Part shown: in pieces, positions 19,406 to 28,457 of the stretch | How the letters are laid out: each line of letters begins with the position of its first letter | Position numbering within the stretch: position 1 is the first letter of the stretch | DNA from: Yarrowia lipolytica | Taxonomy: Eukaryota; Ascomycota; Dipodascomycetes; Dipodascales | DNA: 64,000 bases | Direction of reading: 5' to 3' | Assembly: GCF_001761485.1 (NCBI RefSeq) | Contig: NC_090774.1 | Span: 1,736,001 to 1,800,000 of the forward strand | Made by a program: the position numbers and the translations under genes | The notes under the pieces: generated by a model | The model's input: the letters and a program-made list of their open reading frames with translations, nothing else | Told to the model about the DNA's origin: nothing | Databases searched by the model: none

Positions 19406-21376
19406 TTACTCCTTGTCGGTGGAATCGAAAGGAGTGAGGTCCTTGGTGGCCTCCTCCCAGGCAACATCGTCGGCGGTCATGACGTTGATGGCAGCAATGA
19501 CGGCGTCGATGGAGCCTCGAACCTGTCGAGTGGAGTCTCGCTCTCGGAGGGTGACAGAGTTGTCCTTGACAGTGTCGAAGTCGACGGTAATACCGAAGGG
19601 AGTTCCCATTTCGTCGTTTCGGGCGTATCGCTTACCGATAGAGGCAGAAGAGTCGTCGACCTTGGCGGAGATTCGGGCCTGTCGCAGCTTCTTGGAGACC
19701 TCCTGAGTGAAGGGGGCCAGCTCCTTCTGGGAAGAGAGAGGAACAACAAGAACCTTAGTGGGGGCAATTCGAGGAGGGAAAGAAAGCACACCCTTGGCTC
19801 CGGAGGCGTCCTCGGGTCGAGTCCAGAAGCAGTGCTCGATCAGAGAGTAAAGGATTCGTCCGATACCGAAAGAAGGCTCGATGACGTTGGGAGTGTAGTC
19901 TCGAACGTGGGTGGTGATGGTCTTTTTCTCAATCTTGATGTGAGACTTGTCAAGCTCGGTGCCGGCAACCTCGACACCCTCAATCTCGGGCAGGACGATC
20001 TTGCCGGCCTCAAGAGCCTTGGCAAGATCCTCAAGCTCGCACTGGGTTCGGGACTCGAACCACTCCTCGACGGGCTTGGCGGCCTTCTTGAGCAGAGGAC
20101 CAAACTTCTTCTTGTCGTATTCGCAGACAAACTTGTCCTCGACGAGAGGAGCGTCGAGCTTCTGCTGAACCTGCAGCTTGACCTTGGTTCGGGCCTCGTG
20201 CACAGACAGATCGTAGGCAGATCGGTCAGCACAGCCAACACACTCGATCCAGCCGTAGGAGGTGTGCAGCTCGGCATCCCAGCAGTCGGTGGCGTAGTGG
20301 GCCATCTCGTTGGACATGTGCTGTCGGAATCGGAGTCGGTCGGGGTTGACACCAATCTTGATCAGGAACAGGTAGATTCGAGCAAGGAAGTATCCGAGGG
20401 TCTTGTTGTCAACGAGACCGGTCTCAACGGCCTGGCCGATGGTCATCTCCTGGATGTCGGTCTTACCAGCGGACTGGACATCCTTGGCGAGGAATCGCAG
20501 CTTGACGTCCTTGACCTCGTCGAATCGGTGGTGGTCCTTGTCCAGAGGGTCGACAAAGTGCTCAATCTCGGCCATGGTGAACTCTCGGACTCGCAGCAGA
20601 CCGGATCGGGGGGAAATCTCGTTTCGGAAAGACTTACCAATGGAGGCAGAGGCGAAGGGCATCTTGGTGTTGTTGCAGTCCAGCAGCTTGTTGAAGTTGA
20701 GGAACTGGCCCTGGGCGGTCTCGGGTCGCAGGAAGCCCTTGAGCTTACCGGAGGGGCCGATGGCAGTCTCGAACATGAGGTTGAACTCCATGGGCTTCTC
20801 AAGGGGACCGCCGGTGACGGGGTTGACGATCTTATACTTGTCCATGATCTCACCAAGCTCGGGGCCGGAGAAACCGTCAATCTTGGCAAGAATGGTCTCG
20901 TACTCCTCCTTAACATTGTCATCGAGCTTGATGGCCACAATCTCCTTGACCTTCTTCTTTCGCTTCTTGGCGGACTCGTCCTCAACAACGTCCTCCTTGA
21001 TGCCTCGGGCCTCCTTGTCTCCCTTGAGTCGGGCCTCGAGCACCTCCTCGACCAGATGGTCGGCTCGGAAAATCTCGCCGGAGGCCAGATCTCGGCACAT
21101 CCAGTCGGCAAACTTGTCCACGTGGCCAGAGGTCTTCAGAACCTCGTGGGGAGTCAGCATGGTGGTGTCGACCTCGAGCATGTCGTCCTCGAGCACAAAG
21201 TGATCTCGCCACGTGTCGATGATTCGGGTCTGGAGAGCACATCCAGGCGGGCCGTAGTCGTAAAGACCGGAAACACCGTCGTAGATCTCAAAGGCTGGGG
21301 CGTAGAAGAACCGTCGCTTGAGGACGGCATCAAGAGTCTCTCGGTTGAGCTCCTGGTCGGCGGGTCGGGTGGACAT
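19406..21376 (-). CDS. GRS1: Glycyl-tRNA synthetase, cytosolic form (mitochondrial form from an upstream non-ATG start)
   Basis: The 656-residue alpha2-type class II synthetase charges tRNA-Gly. Recognisable blocks are RRFFYAPAFEIYDGVSGLYDYGPPG, the motif 2 region SFRNEISPRSGLLRVREFTMAE, ECVGCADRSAYDL, the motif 3 region EPSFGIGRILYSL, and the C-terminal anticodon-binding domain starting near KGVLSFPPRIAPTKVLVVPL. A lysine-rich insertion (SAKKRKKKVKEI) is eukaryote-type. The first ATG (21376) has A at -3 and gives the cytosolic protein. Upstream the frame stays open for 40 codons, back to a TAA at 21497-21499, with no ATG but with GTG, ATT and ACG codons. Its sequence (SLNLLRRKLIPTPHFIRQFS) is a good mitochondrial presequence, paralleling budding-yeast GRS1. 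Confidence 0.95.
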   Translation of the reverse strand: MSTRPADQELNRETLDAVLKRRFFYAPAFEIYDGVSGLYDYGPPGCALQTRIIDTWRDHFVLEDDMLEVDTTMLTPHEVLKTSGHVDKFADWMCRDLASGEIFRADHLVEEVLEARLKGDKEARGIKEDVVEDESAKKRKKKVKEIVAIKLDDNVKEEYETILAKIDGFSGPELGEIMDKYKIVNPVTGGPLEKPMEFNLMFETAIGPSGKLKGFLRPETAQGQFLNFNKLLDCNNTKMPFASASIGKSFRNEISPRSGLLRVREFTMAEIEHFVDPLDKDHHRFDEVKDVKLRFLAKDVQSAGKTDIQEMTIGQAVETGLVDNKTLGYFLARIYLFLIKIGVNPDRLRFRQHMSNEMAHYATDCWDAELHTSYGWIECVGCADRSAYDLSVHEARTKVKLQVQQKLDAPLVEDKFVCEYDKKKFGPLLKKAAKPVEEWFESRTQCELEDLAKALEAGKIVLPEIEGVEVAGTELDKSHIKIEKKTITTHVRDYTPNVIEPSFGIGRILYSLIEHCFWTRPEDASGAKGVLSFPPRIAPTKVLVVPLSSQKELAPFTQEVSKKLRQARISAKVDDSSASIGKRYARNDEMGTPFGITVDFDTVKDNSVTLRERDSTRQVRGSIDAVIAAINVMTADDVAWEEATKDLTPFDSTDKE

Positions 21377-22357
21377 TCTAGCGGAAAAATTCGAACTGAC
21401 TGAGAATTGACGTATAAAATGGGGGGTAGGAATCAGCTTCCTACGTAGCAGATTTAGTGAAGTCACAATGGCAGTAGTCGTAAGAGTGGACTGGAGTTAA
21501 ATTTTCCAAACTTTGCACTCTTGTAAAAAAAAACAACGGGGTTTGGGAGTAACAAGAAAAGGGTGCGTGAAAGTGACCCCAGCGCAGTATGCATTTGCTG
21601 TCAATGAGAGATAGATGATAACGAGTCCCTCGTACAAGTCGTAGAGCAGGCGTGACTACACCGGAATTGTGTTTCCCGAGAGCTTGAATCCCATCACACA
21701 TCTATAACAAAGAAAAGACGTCACTCTTTGTGACTCACCATGTCTCATCCATCACCCGTACTCGTACTTACATGACCCCCTCCGACAGGCCCTTCCTAGA
21801 GCCAGAATTAGTTCCTGCCTCAGATCATTGAAGGTTCTAGTGTGTCAATAAACACCAAAAGGGACCGACTGGACGCAGACATAGACAGACTTTGAACTAC
21901 TTGTTGGACAATGCCATTCCACAGGGCTCGTTTTTTCTCGCCCGGTATCCCCTATGGGTTCATATTCGGCGATATTCCGGGCCTGTCCAATTGAGTTAGT
22001 CAGGGTTCCAGAGCATTTGAACAATGCAATGTAGAGTTTGAGGTTTGTACCCATATACGAAAATGTACTGGAAAATCAAATAACTTGGATATATGGTGGG
22101 TAGAGTGCCAGATATATAGCTATTGGGGGAATTTACCACATTTATGTTTTCCCGCGTCTGATCAAGTTATATTGTAAATCGAGTTGATGCACTTTTACTT
22201 GTATTCCTATTTAATTTGTATTCTATTTTATTTATATTATATTATATTATATTATATTCTATTTTATTTTATTTTTGTATTTTCCCACAAACCTCCCACT
22301 CACGTGACCTAAATATATCCCTACCTCTGCACCAACTCAGCACATTACACACACATC
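21377..22357. other. Intergenic, 1 kb, divergent GRS1/DIB1
   Basis: Contains the GRS1 leader with its in-frame open extension (21377-21496), no independent gene, and the DIB1 promoter with an AT pentanucleotide repeat and CACGTG at about 22301-22306. Confidence 0.6.
22234..22259 (+). repeat. TATAT/ATATT pentanucleotide microsatellite
   Basis: About five copies of a 5-bp AT unit, flanked on both sides by related TTTTA repeats (about 22207-22275). It lies about 100 bp upstream of the DIB1 ATG in non-coding sequence. Confidence 0.75.
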
Positions 22358-22789
22358 ATGGGATCTATCTTGCTGCCTCACCTGAACACGGGCTGGCACG
22401 TGGACCAGGCCATCTTATCGGAGGAGGATCGACTCGTTGTCATTCGATTCGGCCGAGACCACGACCTCGAATGCATGAAAATGGACGACCATCTGTACTC
22501 GGTGGCGGAAAAGATCAGAAACTTCGCGGCCGTCTACGTGTGCGACATTGACCAGGTGCCCGAGTTCAACCAGATGTACGAGCTGTATGACCCAGTATCG
22601 GTCATGTTTTTCTACCGAAACAAACACATCATGTGCGACTTTGGCACCGGAGATAACAACAAGTTGAACTGGGTATTGGAGGACAAGCAGGAGCTCATTG
22701 ACATCATCGAAACAGTCTATCGTGGAGCAAGTAAAGGTAAGGGTCTGGTGGTCAGTCCCAAGGACTATAGTACCAAACACAAGTTTTAG
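22358..22789 (+). CDS. DIB1: U5 snRNP / tri-snRNP protein Dib1 (Dim1 family)
   Basis: The 143-residue product has the standard length and near-invariant sequence of Dib1/Dim1/TXNL4A: SILLPHLNTGWHVDQAI, DRLVVIRFGRDHDLECMKMD, VYVCDIDQVPEFNQMYELYD and KHIMCDFGTGDNNKLNW. It has a thioredoxin fold without a redox CxxC. It sits in the U4/U6.U5 tri-snRNP and holds the 5' splice site region until spliceosome activation. The whole ORF starts at the ATG at 22358 and has no intron itself. Confidence 0.97.
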   Translation: MGSILLPHLNTGWHVDQAILSEEDRLVVIRFGRDHDLECMKMDDHLYSVAEKIRNFAAVYVCDIDQVPEFNQMYELYDPVSVMFFYRNKHIMCDFGTGDNNKLNWVLEDKQELIDIIETVYRGASKGKGLVVSPKDYSTKHKF

Positions 22790-23026
22790 AGAAAGGTCTA
22801 CTTGTCCACGACGGGATAACTCTGCATCATAGAAAGATTAGTAATTTATATGTAATATAGCCATAACTACGACGTGAACGGGAGTTCATAGCGTGCACCA
22901 TGTGTTTGAGGAATGTATGCCATGTCTTTACAATCCCCTACGTACTCAGATCATCCAATAATATGCTGGTTACTATGTACTGTTTTTGCGCTACCAACGC
23001 CTTCTCCGTGTCTCCTTCTACGTCGC

Positions 23027-23449
23027 CTATTTCTTCTTCTTCAGGTCGGACTTCTTCTTCTGGACCTGAACTCCAGACTTGGTCTCGACGAAGTCCTGAC
23101 CCAGCAAATCGGCAAAGTCGTCGTCGACCTCGCCGAAACCAAACTTCTCGTTGAACTTGGACATCTGCTTGCCCTCCTCTCCAGAGTCGGTCTTGAGCTC
23201 GGGCTTGTTGGGGTTCCAGAGATGCACGTTTCGCTGATCATTAATGGGCTTCAGCTGCTCCACGGGGGCCACGGTTCGTCGCTTGTAGGTGGAGCCGTCG
23301 GACAGCTGGACGGTGCACTCAAACTCGTGGAAAACGGGAGCGATGGTCTGTCCGAAAGCGAGTCGCTTTTGTCGCTTGGGCGCTCGCAGAATCGAGGCGT
23401 TTCTGGCGTTCTTGATTGTCGTCAGGGGGACGGTAGCTCGCTTGAACAT
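23027..23449 (-). CDS. MRPL36: Mitochondrial large-subunit ribosomal protein bL31m
   Basis: A 140-residue protein. The N-terminus MFKRATVPLTTIKNARNASI is basic and lacks acidic residues, fitting a mitochondrial presequence. The core FHEFECTVQLSDGSTYKRRTVAPVEQLKPINDQRNVHLWNPNKPEL matches yeast Mrpl36 (bL31m), notably the DQRN-LWNP block. An acidic stretch and a lysine-rich tail (KKKSDLKKKK) follow. The start is the ATG at 23449; the longer open frame to 23497 begins with GTG and is not needed. A B-box-like sequence lies about 115 bp upstream, in the spacer shared with TFC1. Confidence 0.88.
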   Translation of the reverse strand: MFKRATVPLTTIKNARNASILRAPKRQKRLAFGQTIAPVFHEFECTVQLSDGSTYKRRTVAPVEQLKPINDQRNVHLWNPNKPELKTDSGEEGKQMSKFNEKFGFGEVDDDFADLLGQDFVETKSGVQVQKKKSDLKKKK

Positions 23450-23563
23450 GTTTGTGACTGTGAAGTGATGTACCGTGATCCGAAAATTCACTAACACAGT
23501 TTGGATGTTGCAGGGTTAGGTTTTTTTCAGACGAGGTAAAAATCAGCTATACAGGGGGTCGTG

Positions 23564-23574
23564 AGTTCGACTCT
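23564..23574 (+). promoter_or_regulatory. B-box-like TFIIIC site downstream of TFC1
   Basis: AGTTCGACTCT matches the B-box GGTTCGANTCC at 8 of 10 specified positions. It lies 78 bp beyond the TFC1 stop and 115 bp upstream of MRPL36. A three-pair partial T-arm can be drawn around it, but no tRNA body is present. Confidence 0.25.
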
Positions 23575-23651
23575 TTGGTATGAGCATAACAAGAGTGCTT
23601 CTTAAAAATACATTAAATACCGTAAAATACATACAAGTTGTACAAATAGTA

Positions 23652-25346
23652 CTACCATTCCTTGTCCTCGTCCTTGCCCTCGCCCTTGCCCTCGCCATTG
23701 CCCTCGCCCTTGCCCTCGTCCTTGCCCGTATCCTTATCTTTATCCTTATCGTCAATTCGCTGCTGAGAAATACCCGACAGGTCTCGCAGGCTCTTGACGT
23801 TGTTAAGATGAAGACTGAACATGTTGAGATCAGGGTCCTCCACAGGGGGCTCCGAAGAGGATTCGGTAATAACAGCCGCCTCTGTAGTCTCGGGCTGCAT
23901 CTCGGGGTCCACAACCTCCACAACGTCCTCTTCGTCGTCCTCAGCAACCTGATTCTCTTCAACATCACCTTCAGGTCGCTGCTCTTCCTCGGCGTCAAAG
24001 ATGGCCTGCACGGTTTCGTTGGAGTTCTCCCTAAGAATAGTTCCTCGGACCTTGGCTCGGAGAGCCTTTCGAATCTTGCTGATGTCATTGTACTCGAACC
24101 AGCCGTCCAGAACGTCGTACTTGGCTCGAACAGGGGCACTGTGGATTTTCTCGTACAAGAGAGGGTCAGTAATGTCGCACAGCTGCAGAGTTTGCGACTC
24201 GGGAGGATGAATTCCGTCAAAGACATACGGCAGGGGAAGTGCCTTTTGAGCAGCAGGCTGAACGGGAGGGGCAAGACCGGCCAAGTCATCCTCCACCTTC
24301 TCAGTCTTTTCGTCTTGGTTGTCGCTGATTCGAAAAGCTTCTGTCTGGTAGAACCGCATGCTGGGGTCAGTTCTGGGGTCCTTTCCATATACCACATAGG
24401 CTCCTCTCCAGGGTCCAGATCGGAAATAGTAAGCCACATAGGGCAATGCGAATCTGAGAATGTGTTTGAGCTCGGGGTTGTTAACGTAATGACGCAGTCC
24501 CTGGCGAGTCCAAAGAGGCCGTTCTCTGAAGAGCTCCTGCAGCTCATCCACACATTGTCTGAGTAGCTTCTCGTGCACCTGTTGGGCGGGTTTGCCGGAG
24601 TAGTCACGTCTAGCGTCTCCGTTGGAAGTGTCCATCTCAGCATCTGGCTCAGGAAGAGGGGCAAGCTCTTTTCTAGGGCCAGTGGGGGCTGGGTCTGTTG
24701 CTGTAAGTACCCAGGAGTACAGCTTGGGTGCAGCATTGGCGTTCACTAGCTTTGTAGAAGAGCCATCTTTGACGACAGTGACCATGGGGTTCTGTTTGTA
24801 GTAGTAAGGGAAAGGGTAATGGATGAGCGAAAATCGAGGAGGTGGAATTGAGTCGATTTCGACAGATGTGAGATCACCAGGTCCCTCCAGCTCCAGCTCT
24901 TTGATTCTTTGGAGGTCTCCAGCAAACAGCGAGGCCTCCACCTTGTGCACAAATGGCGAGTTTTTGGTGCACCATTGAAAATCAGCCATTTCTCGGAATC
25001 GTTGTGTCGAGCTGATATGGTGGCATTTGTAGTCGGAGCTTTTCCCCGTTTCTTGTTCCTGTGCCTTAAGAGCAGCTCGCACGTCTCCATTGTGTTTCTC
25101 CAGCAGTTTTTTCGACAGCTTGACTTCGAGCAGCACGTGCTGGTCGTTTGAGAGCACCGAATTGACGGGGTGTGCAAAGTGGTCTTCCGGTCTGAATTGC
25201 AGCTCCAGCTTGTCGGAGTTTTTGATGGCTCGTGCCACCTTTTCAGGACCTCCCAGCATAGTCAGCGCACGGTCCTCGTTTACCACATTGATGGGCAGCT
25301 CGACGGACGCCAGACGCGACTTGATTTGGTGCTTTTTGGCCTCCAT
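23652..25346 (-). CDS. TFC1: TFIIIC tauA subunit Tfc1 (GTF3C5-like)
   Basis: The 564-residue product matches Tfc1/Sfc1/GTF3C5, the tau95-type subunit that helps TFIIIC bind the A-box of tRNA genes. The N-terminal half carries the tau95/tau55 dimerisation-type block (SVELPINVVNEDRALTMLGG, LELQFRPEDHFAHPV). The middle has the conserved DNA-binding domain (QWCTKNSPFVHKVE, RPLWTRQGLRHYV, LPYVAYYFRSGPWRGAYVVYGKDPRTD, FRISD). The C-terminus is acidic and ends in a low-complexity lysine/aspartate/glycine/glutamate tail (about 23654-23752) encoded by degenerate 6-12 bp repeats. The ATG at 25346 is the first in frame. It is divergent from TPS1 across 233 bp and has B-box-like sites on both sides. Confidence 0.9.
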   Translation of the reverse strand: MEAKKHQIKSRLASVELPINVVNEDRALTMLGGPEKVARAIKNSDKLELQFRPEDHFAHPVNSVLSNDQHVLLEVKLSKKLLEKHNGDVRAALKAQEQETGKSSDYKCHHISSTQRFREMADFQWCTKNSPFVHKVEASLFAGDLQRIKELELEGPGDLTSVEIDSIPPPRFSLIHYPFPYYYKQNPMVTVVKDGSSTKLVNANAAPKLYSWVLTATDPAPTGPRKELAPLPEPDAEMDTSNGDARRDYSGKPAQQVHEKLLRQCVDELQELFRERPLWTRQGLRHYVNNPELKHILRFALPYVAYYFRSGPWRGAYVVYGKDPRTDPSMRFYQTEAFRISDNQDEKTEKVEDDLAGLAPPVQPAAQKALPLPYVFDGIHPPESQTLQLCDITDPLLYEKIHSAPVRAKYDVLDGWFEYNDISKIRKALRAKVRGTILRENSNETVQAIFDAEEEQRPEGDVEENQVAEDDEEDVVEVVDPEMQPETTEAAVITESSSEPPVEDPDLNMFSLHLNNVKSLRDLSGISQQRIDDKDKDKDTGKDEGKGEGNGEGKGEGKDEDKEW

Positions 25347-25400
25347 GGTGTCGTGATGAGTGGAGGATCGCGGTGTCGAAATTATTTATTTGCAGCGGTG

Positions 25401-25411
25401 GGAGTCGAACT
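25401..25411 (-). promoter_or_regulatory. B-box-like TFIIIC site in the TFC1 promoter
   Basis: AGTTCGACTCC on the minus strand matches the B-box GGTTCGANTCC at all but the first position. It lies 55 bp upstream of the TFC1 ATG in the 233-bp divergent TFC1-TPS1 spacer. The flanks cannot form a T stem and no A-box is evident, so it is not a tRNA gene. It resembles the isolated extra-TFIIIC sites known in budding yeast. Confidence 0.35.
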
Positions 25412-25579
25412 ACAGCGCGCATGGGGGATGTGTACTCAACCTTAAGTTAGCGCAAACACAAGTCTCCCATCCCCAAACCCGCCATGCACATAGAGTGAAT
25501 CTTGTTGCAAGTAAATAACAGTGTCTCTTCTACCGCGCCAGCAACACACCACAAACGAGACATTTCCCTGACAGATATA

Positions 25580-26989
25580 ATGCCCAACGTGCTGGTCATA
25601 TCGAACCGTCTGCCGGTGACCATTTCCCGCGAGGAAGATGGCACCTACAAGTACACAATGAGCTCAGGGGGCCTGGTAACAGCGCTGTCGGGCCTCAAGC
25701 AGTCGACGACCTTCCAATGGTTTGGGTGGCCCGGATTAGAGATCCCCGAAAAAGACAAGCCGCGACTCATCAATGACCTTGAGACCATGTTCTCGTGCGT
25801 GCCCGTGTTCATGGACGACGATCTCGCCGACCTCCATTACAATGGCTTCTCCAACTCCATTCTGTGGCCCTTGTTCCACTACCATCCCGGAGAAATGAAT
25901 TTCGACCAGGTGGCGTGGGAAGCTTACACACAGGCCAACCGGCTATTTGCCAAAAAGGTGGCATCAATCGTCAAACCCGGCGACATTGTGTGGGTCCACG
26001 ACTACCACCTCATGTTGCTACCCGAGATGCTGCGTGAAGAGTGCGAGAACAACAGCGCTCTCGACGGCCTGAAGATTGGATTCTTCCTGCACACGCCATT
26101 CCCATCTTCGGAAATCTACAGAATTTTGCCTGTCCGAAAGGAGGTGCTGACAGGTGTGCTGTCGTGCAACCTCATTGGCTTCCACACCTACGACTACGCT
26201 CGCCACTTTCTGTCGTCCGTCTCTCGAATCCTGGATCTAGAAACCATGCCCAACGGAACGTATTACAAGGGGCGTCATGTCGTGGTAGGTGCGTTTCCTA
26301 TCGGTATTGATGTCAACAAGTTTCTCGAAGGATGCAAACGACCAGCTGTTCAGGAACGAATCGCACAGCTCCAGGATAAGTTTAAGGGCATCAAGGTGGT
26401 TGTGGGTGTCGACAGATTGGATTACATCAAGGGTGTGCCCCAGAAACTTCACGCCTTTGAGGTCTTCCTGTCAGAACACCCCGAATGGATCGGCAAGGTC
26501 GTGCTGGTGCAGGTCGCAGTGCCTTCCCGAGGACTAGTGGAAGAGTATCAGAACCTGAGAGCAGTGGTGAATGAGCTGGTCGGACGTATCAACGGTATGT
26601 TTGGTACTGTCGAGTTTACGCCCATCCATTTCATGCACCGATCGGTGGACTTCAACGAGCTGATTGCTCTCTACTCGATATCAGATGTGTGTTTCGTGTC
26701 GTCTACGCGAGACGGAATGAACCTAGTGTCGTATGAGTATGTTGCTTGTCAAACTGAGAAGCACGGATCGCTGATCTTGTCTGAATTCACAGGTGCAGCT
26801 CAGAGTCTCAACGGAGCCCTGATTGTCAACCCATGGAACACCGAAGACATGGCCGAGGCTCTGTACGACTCTCTGACTTTTTCGCCCGAGAAGAAGGCTG
26901 AGAACCACCGCAAGCTGTTCAAGTACGTTAGTAAGTACACCTCTCAGCATTGGGGCGAGGCCTTTGTCTCCGAGTTGAAGCGGTGTTGA
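25580..26989 (+). CDS. TPS1: Trehalose-6-phosphate synthase catalytic subunit
   Basis: The 469-residue GT20 enzyme makes trehalose 6-phosphate from UDP-glucose and glucose 6-phosphate, for stress protection and control of glycolytic influx. The motifs are contiguous: MPNVLVISNRLPVTI, SSGGLVTALSGL, GWPG, WPLFHYHPGEM, WVHDYHLMLLPEMLR, GFFLHTPFPSSEIYR, GVDRLDYIKGVPQKLHAFE (Arg/Lys phosphate contacts), VSSTRDGMNLVSYEYVACQ and EFTGAAQSLNGALIVNPWNTEDMA. The ATG at 25580 gives the standard N-terminus; the frame is open further upstream only from TTG. There is no phosphatase domain, as in other fungal Tps1. Divergent from TFC1. Confidence 0.97.
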   Translation: MPNVLVISNRLPVTISREEDGTYKYTMSSGGLVTALSGLKQSTTFQWFGWPGLEIPEKDKPRLINDLETMFSCVPVFMDDDLADLHYNGFSNSILWPLFHYHPGEMNFDQVAWEAYTQANRLFAKKVASIVKPGDIVWVHDYHLMLLPEMLREECENNSALDGLKIGFFLHTPFPSSEIYRILPVRKEVLTGVLSCNLIGFHTYDYARHFLSSVSRILDLETMPNGTYYKGRHVVVGAFPIGIDVNKFLEGCKRPAVQERIAQLQDKFKGIKVVVGVDRLDYIKGVPQKLHAFEVFLSEHPEWIGKVVLVQVAVPSRGLVEEYQNLRAVVNELVGRINGMFGTVEFTPIHFMHRSVDFNELIALYSISDVCFVSSTRDGMNLVSYEYVACQTEKHGSLILSEFTGAAQSLNGALIVNPWNTEDMAEALYDSLTFSPEKKAENHRKLFKYVSKYTSQHWGEAFVSELKRC

Positions 26990-28457
26990 TAGACATAGAT
27001 AACTATTTATTGGGAGGCCAGGAGTAGAAAATAATGAAATGCAATAACGAGTGATTAGATTGTACTTGTACAGGTAGCTGAGCAACAGTCTGCCAGTTAC
27101 AGTATTGGTCTGTTTATGTCTCAAGTTGTTCTGTGGCCTTTTCTCCATCGTGACAAATATTATTCATCGGTTTGGATGGTCACTGGACGTTGATCGGGTC
27201 GGATAAAGCGGATCCGGATCACGTGTCTCATGCACGTGGTGGTGTGAGAGCATGGAGCAACTGCAGAGAAGCCATGTTTATTCTGAGGTGAGCCAGGTCA
27301 ATATTGATCAGAGAGAAGCTGGAAAAGTCATAATGGACTTGAAAAAACGTTGGAACGTTGTATTTCAAAGCTAGAGTCGTTATCAAGACTATTACTTCAG
27401 TTTCATCAATGAAGATGCTGAACAGACCCTCGGTCTCGGGACGAGGCTGTTGTAACCTAATAATTAAACATTCGGTTTAAGTTGTTAGAGTTTTAGTTGA
27501 GAGAAGTTGCCAGCTGTGTTTGGCACTGTGTTGAACGGTCTAGTGCTTGTTAGAGGGCATTTTGTACAAAAGAGACAATTTATAACGGCTAGATTTAACA
27601 GAAACGTTTACGGGGGCTTTTTTCTAGCTCTTTTTGTCGTCGTTTAGTCCAAAACCCTCGTATGGTGGACCTCTTGAGGTCGCCCCAGATGTATACTCGG
27701 ACCGGCTGCACGCAGAGCCAAACCATGCGATATCGAAAATACGAGAAGGTTGAGCGGGTATTGTAAGACACTTTGGAGACAAGCATTGGTGAAACGGAGG
27801 GCATCTGAATCAAGGACGATCATCGTATGATTACTTTTGTGGTCCAGCGACTCAGATACGGCTACAGAGCGCAAAAGTAGTGCCCATATTACGTTACTAA
27901 AACATACACTTCTGTCGTCCAAAGTGGTATTGTACATACTGTACATACTTATATTTTCGTACTCGACCTTGTACTGTATCTGATTTCGAAATTAGACACG
28001 ACACTCCACTTTTACAAACAAGCGAGTACTGCCAATGTCTCTACTTGTAGTACAGCACCGAATCAACTGACAGACCACCAGCCACACCCCTGTCACCTGC
28101 ATATTTGCTCGGTACCAGTTCTCTTGTCAGTGGACCCACCTTGCTTTCAAAGTCGCTGGACGTTTTCTTGTCTTGGTTTCTCCGTGTGTGCTTCGCTCTT
28201 GTTCTTGCTTCTTGTTGGCTCTTGTTGGCTCTCTTGTTGGACGCTTATCCCCGAAGCTCCACTCCAAAATGGGCCGATAATGTCCTTCTTCAGCCAACCT
28301 CGCAGGTTTCATGCGCTCAGCCGCAATAGGCACGTTAATGAGTAAGGCAGCAAATGGAAGTCCAGTCGCAAGAGGAATGAATATAAGTATCGGTGTGGTT
28401 CTCAGAAGTAGCCGTTTCACATTGTTATCCAATCAAGCCCTCTCCACCATTACAACC
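26990..28457. other. Intergenic, 1.5 kb
   Basis: No supported gene. Two CACGTG E-boxes 13 bp apart (27220-27225, 27233-27238), a copy of the TGTACATACTGTACATACT motif (27931-27949) and short CTTGTTGGCT direct repeats near 28210 are present. ORFs of 70-100 codons lack features. Confidence 0.6.

Noticed and set aside
20044-20062. GGACTCGAACCACTCC, B-box-like
   Set aside because: It is part of the GRS1 coding sequence (WFESRTQ region) and there is no tRNA fold.
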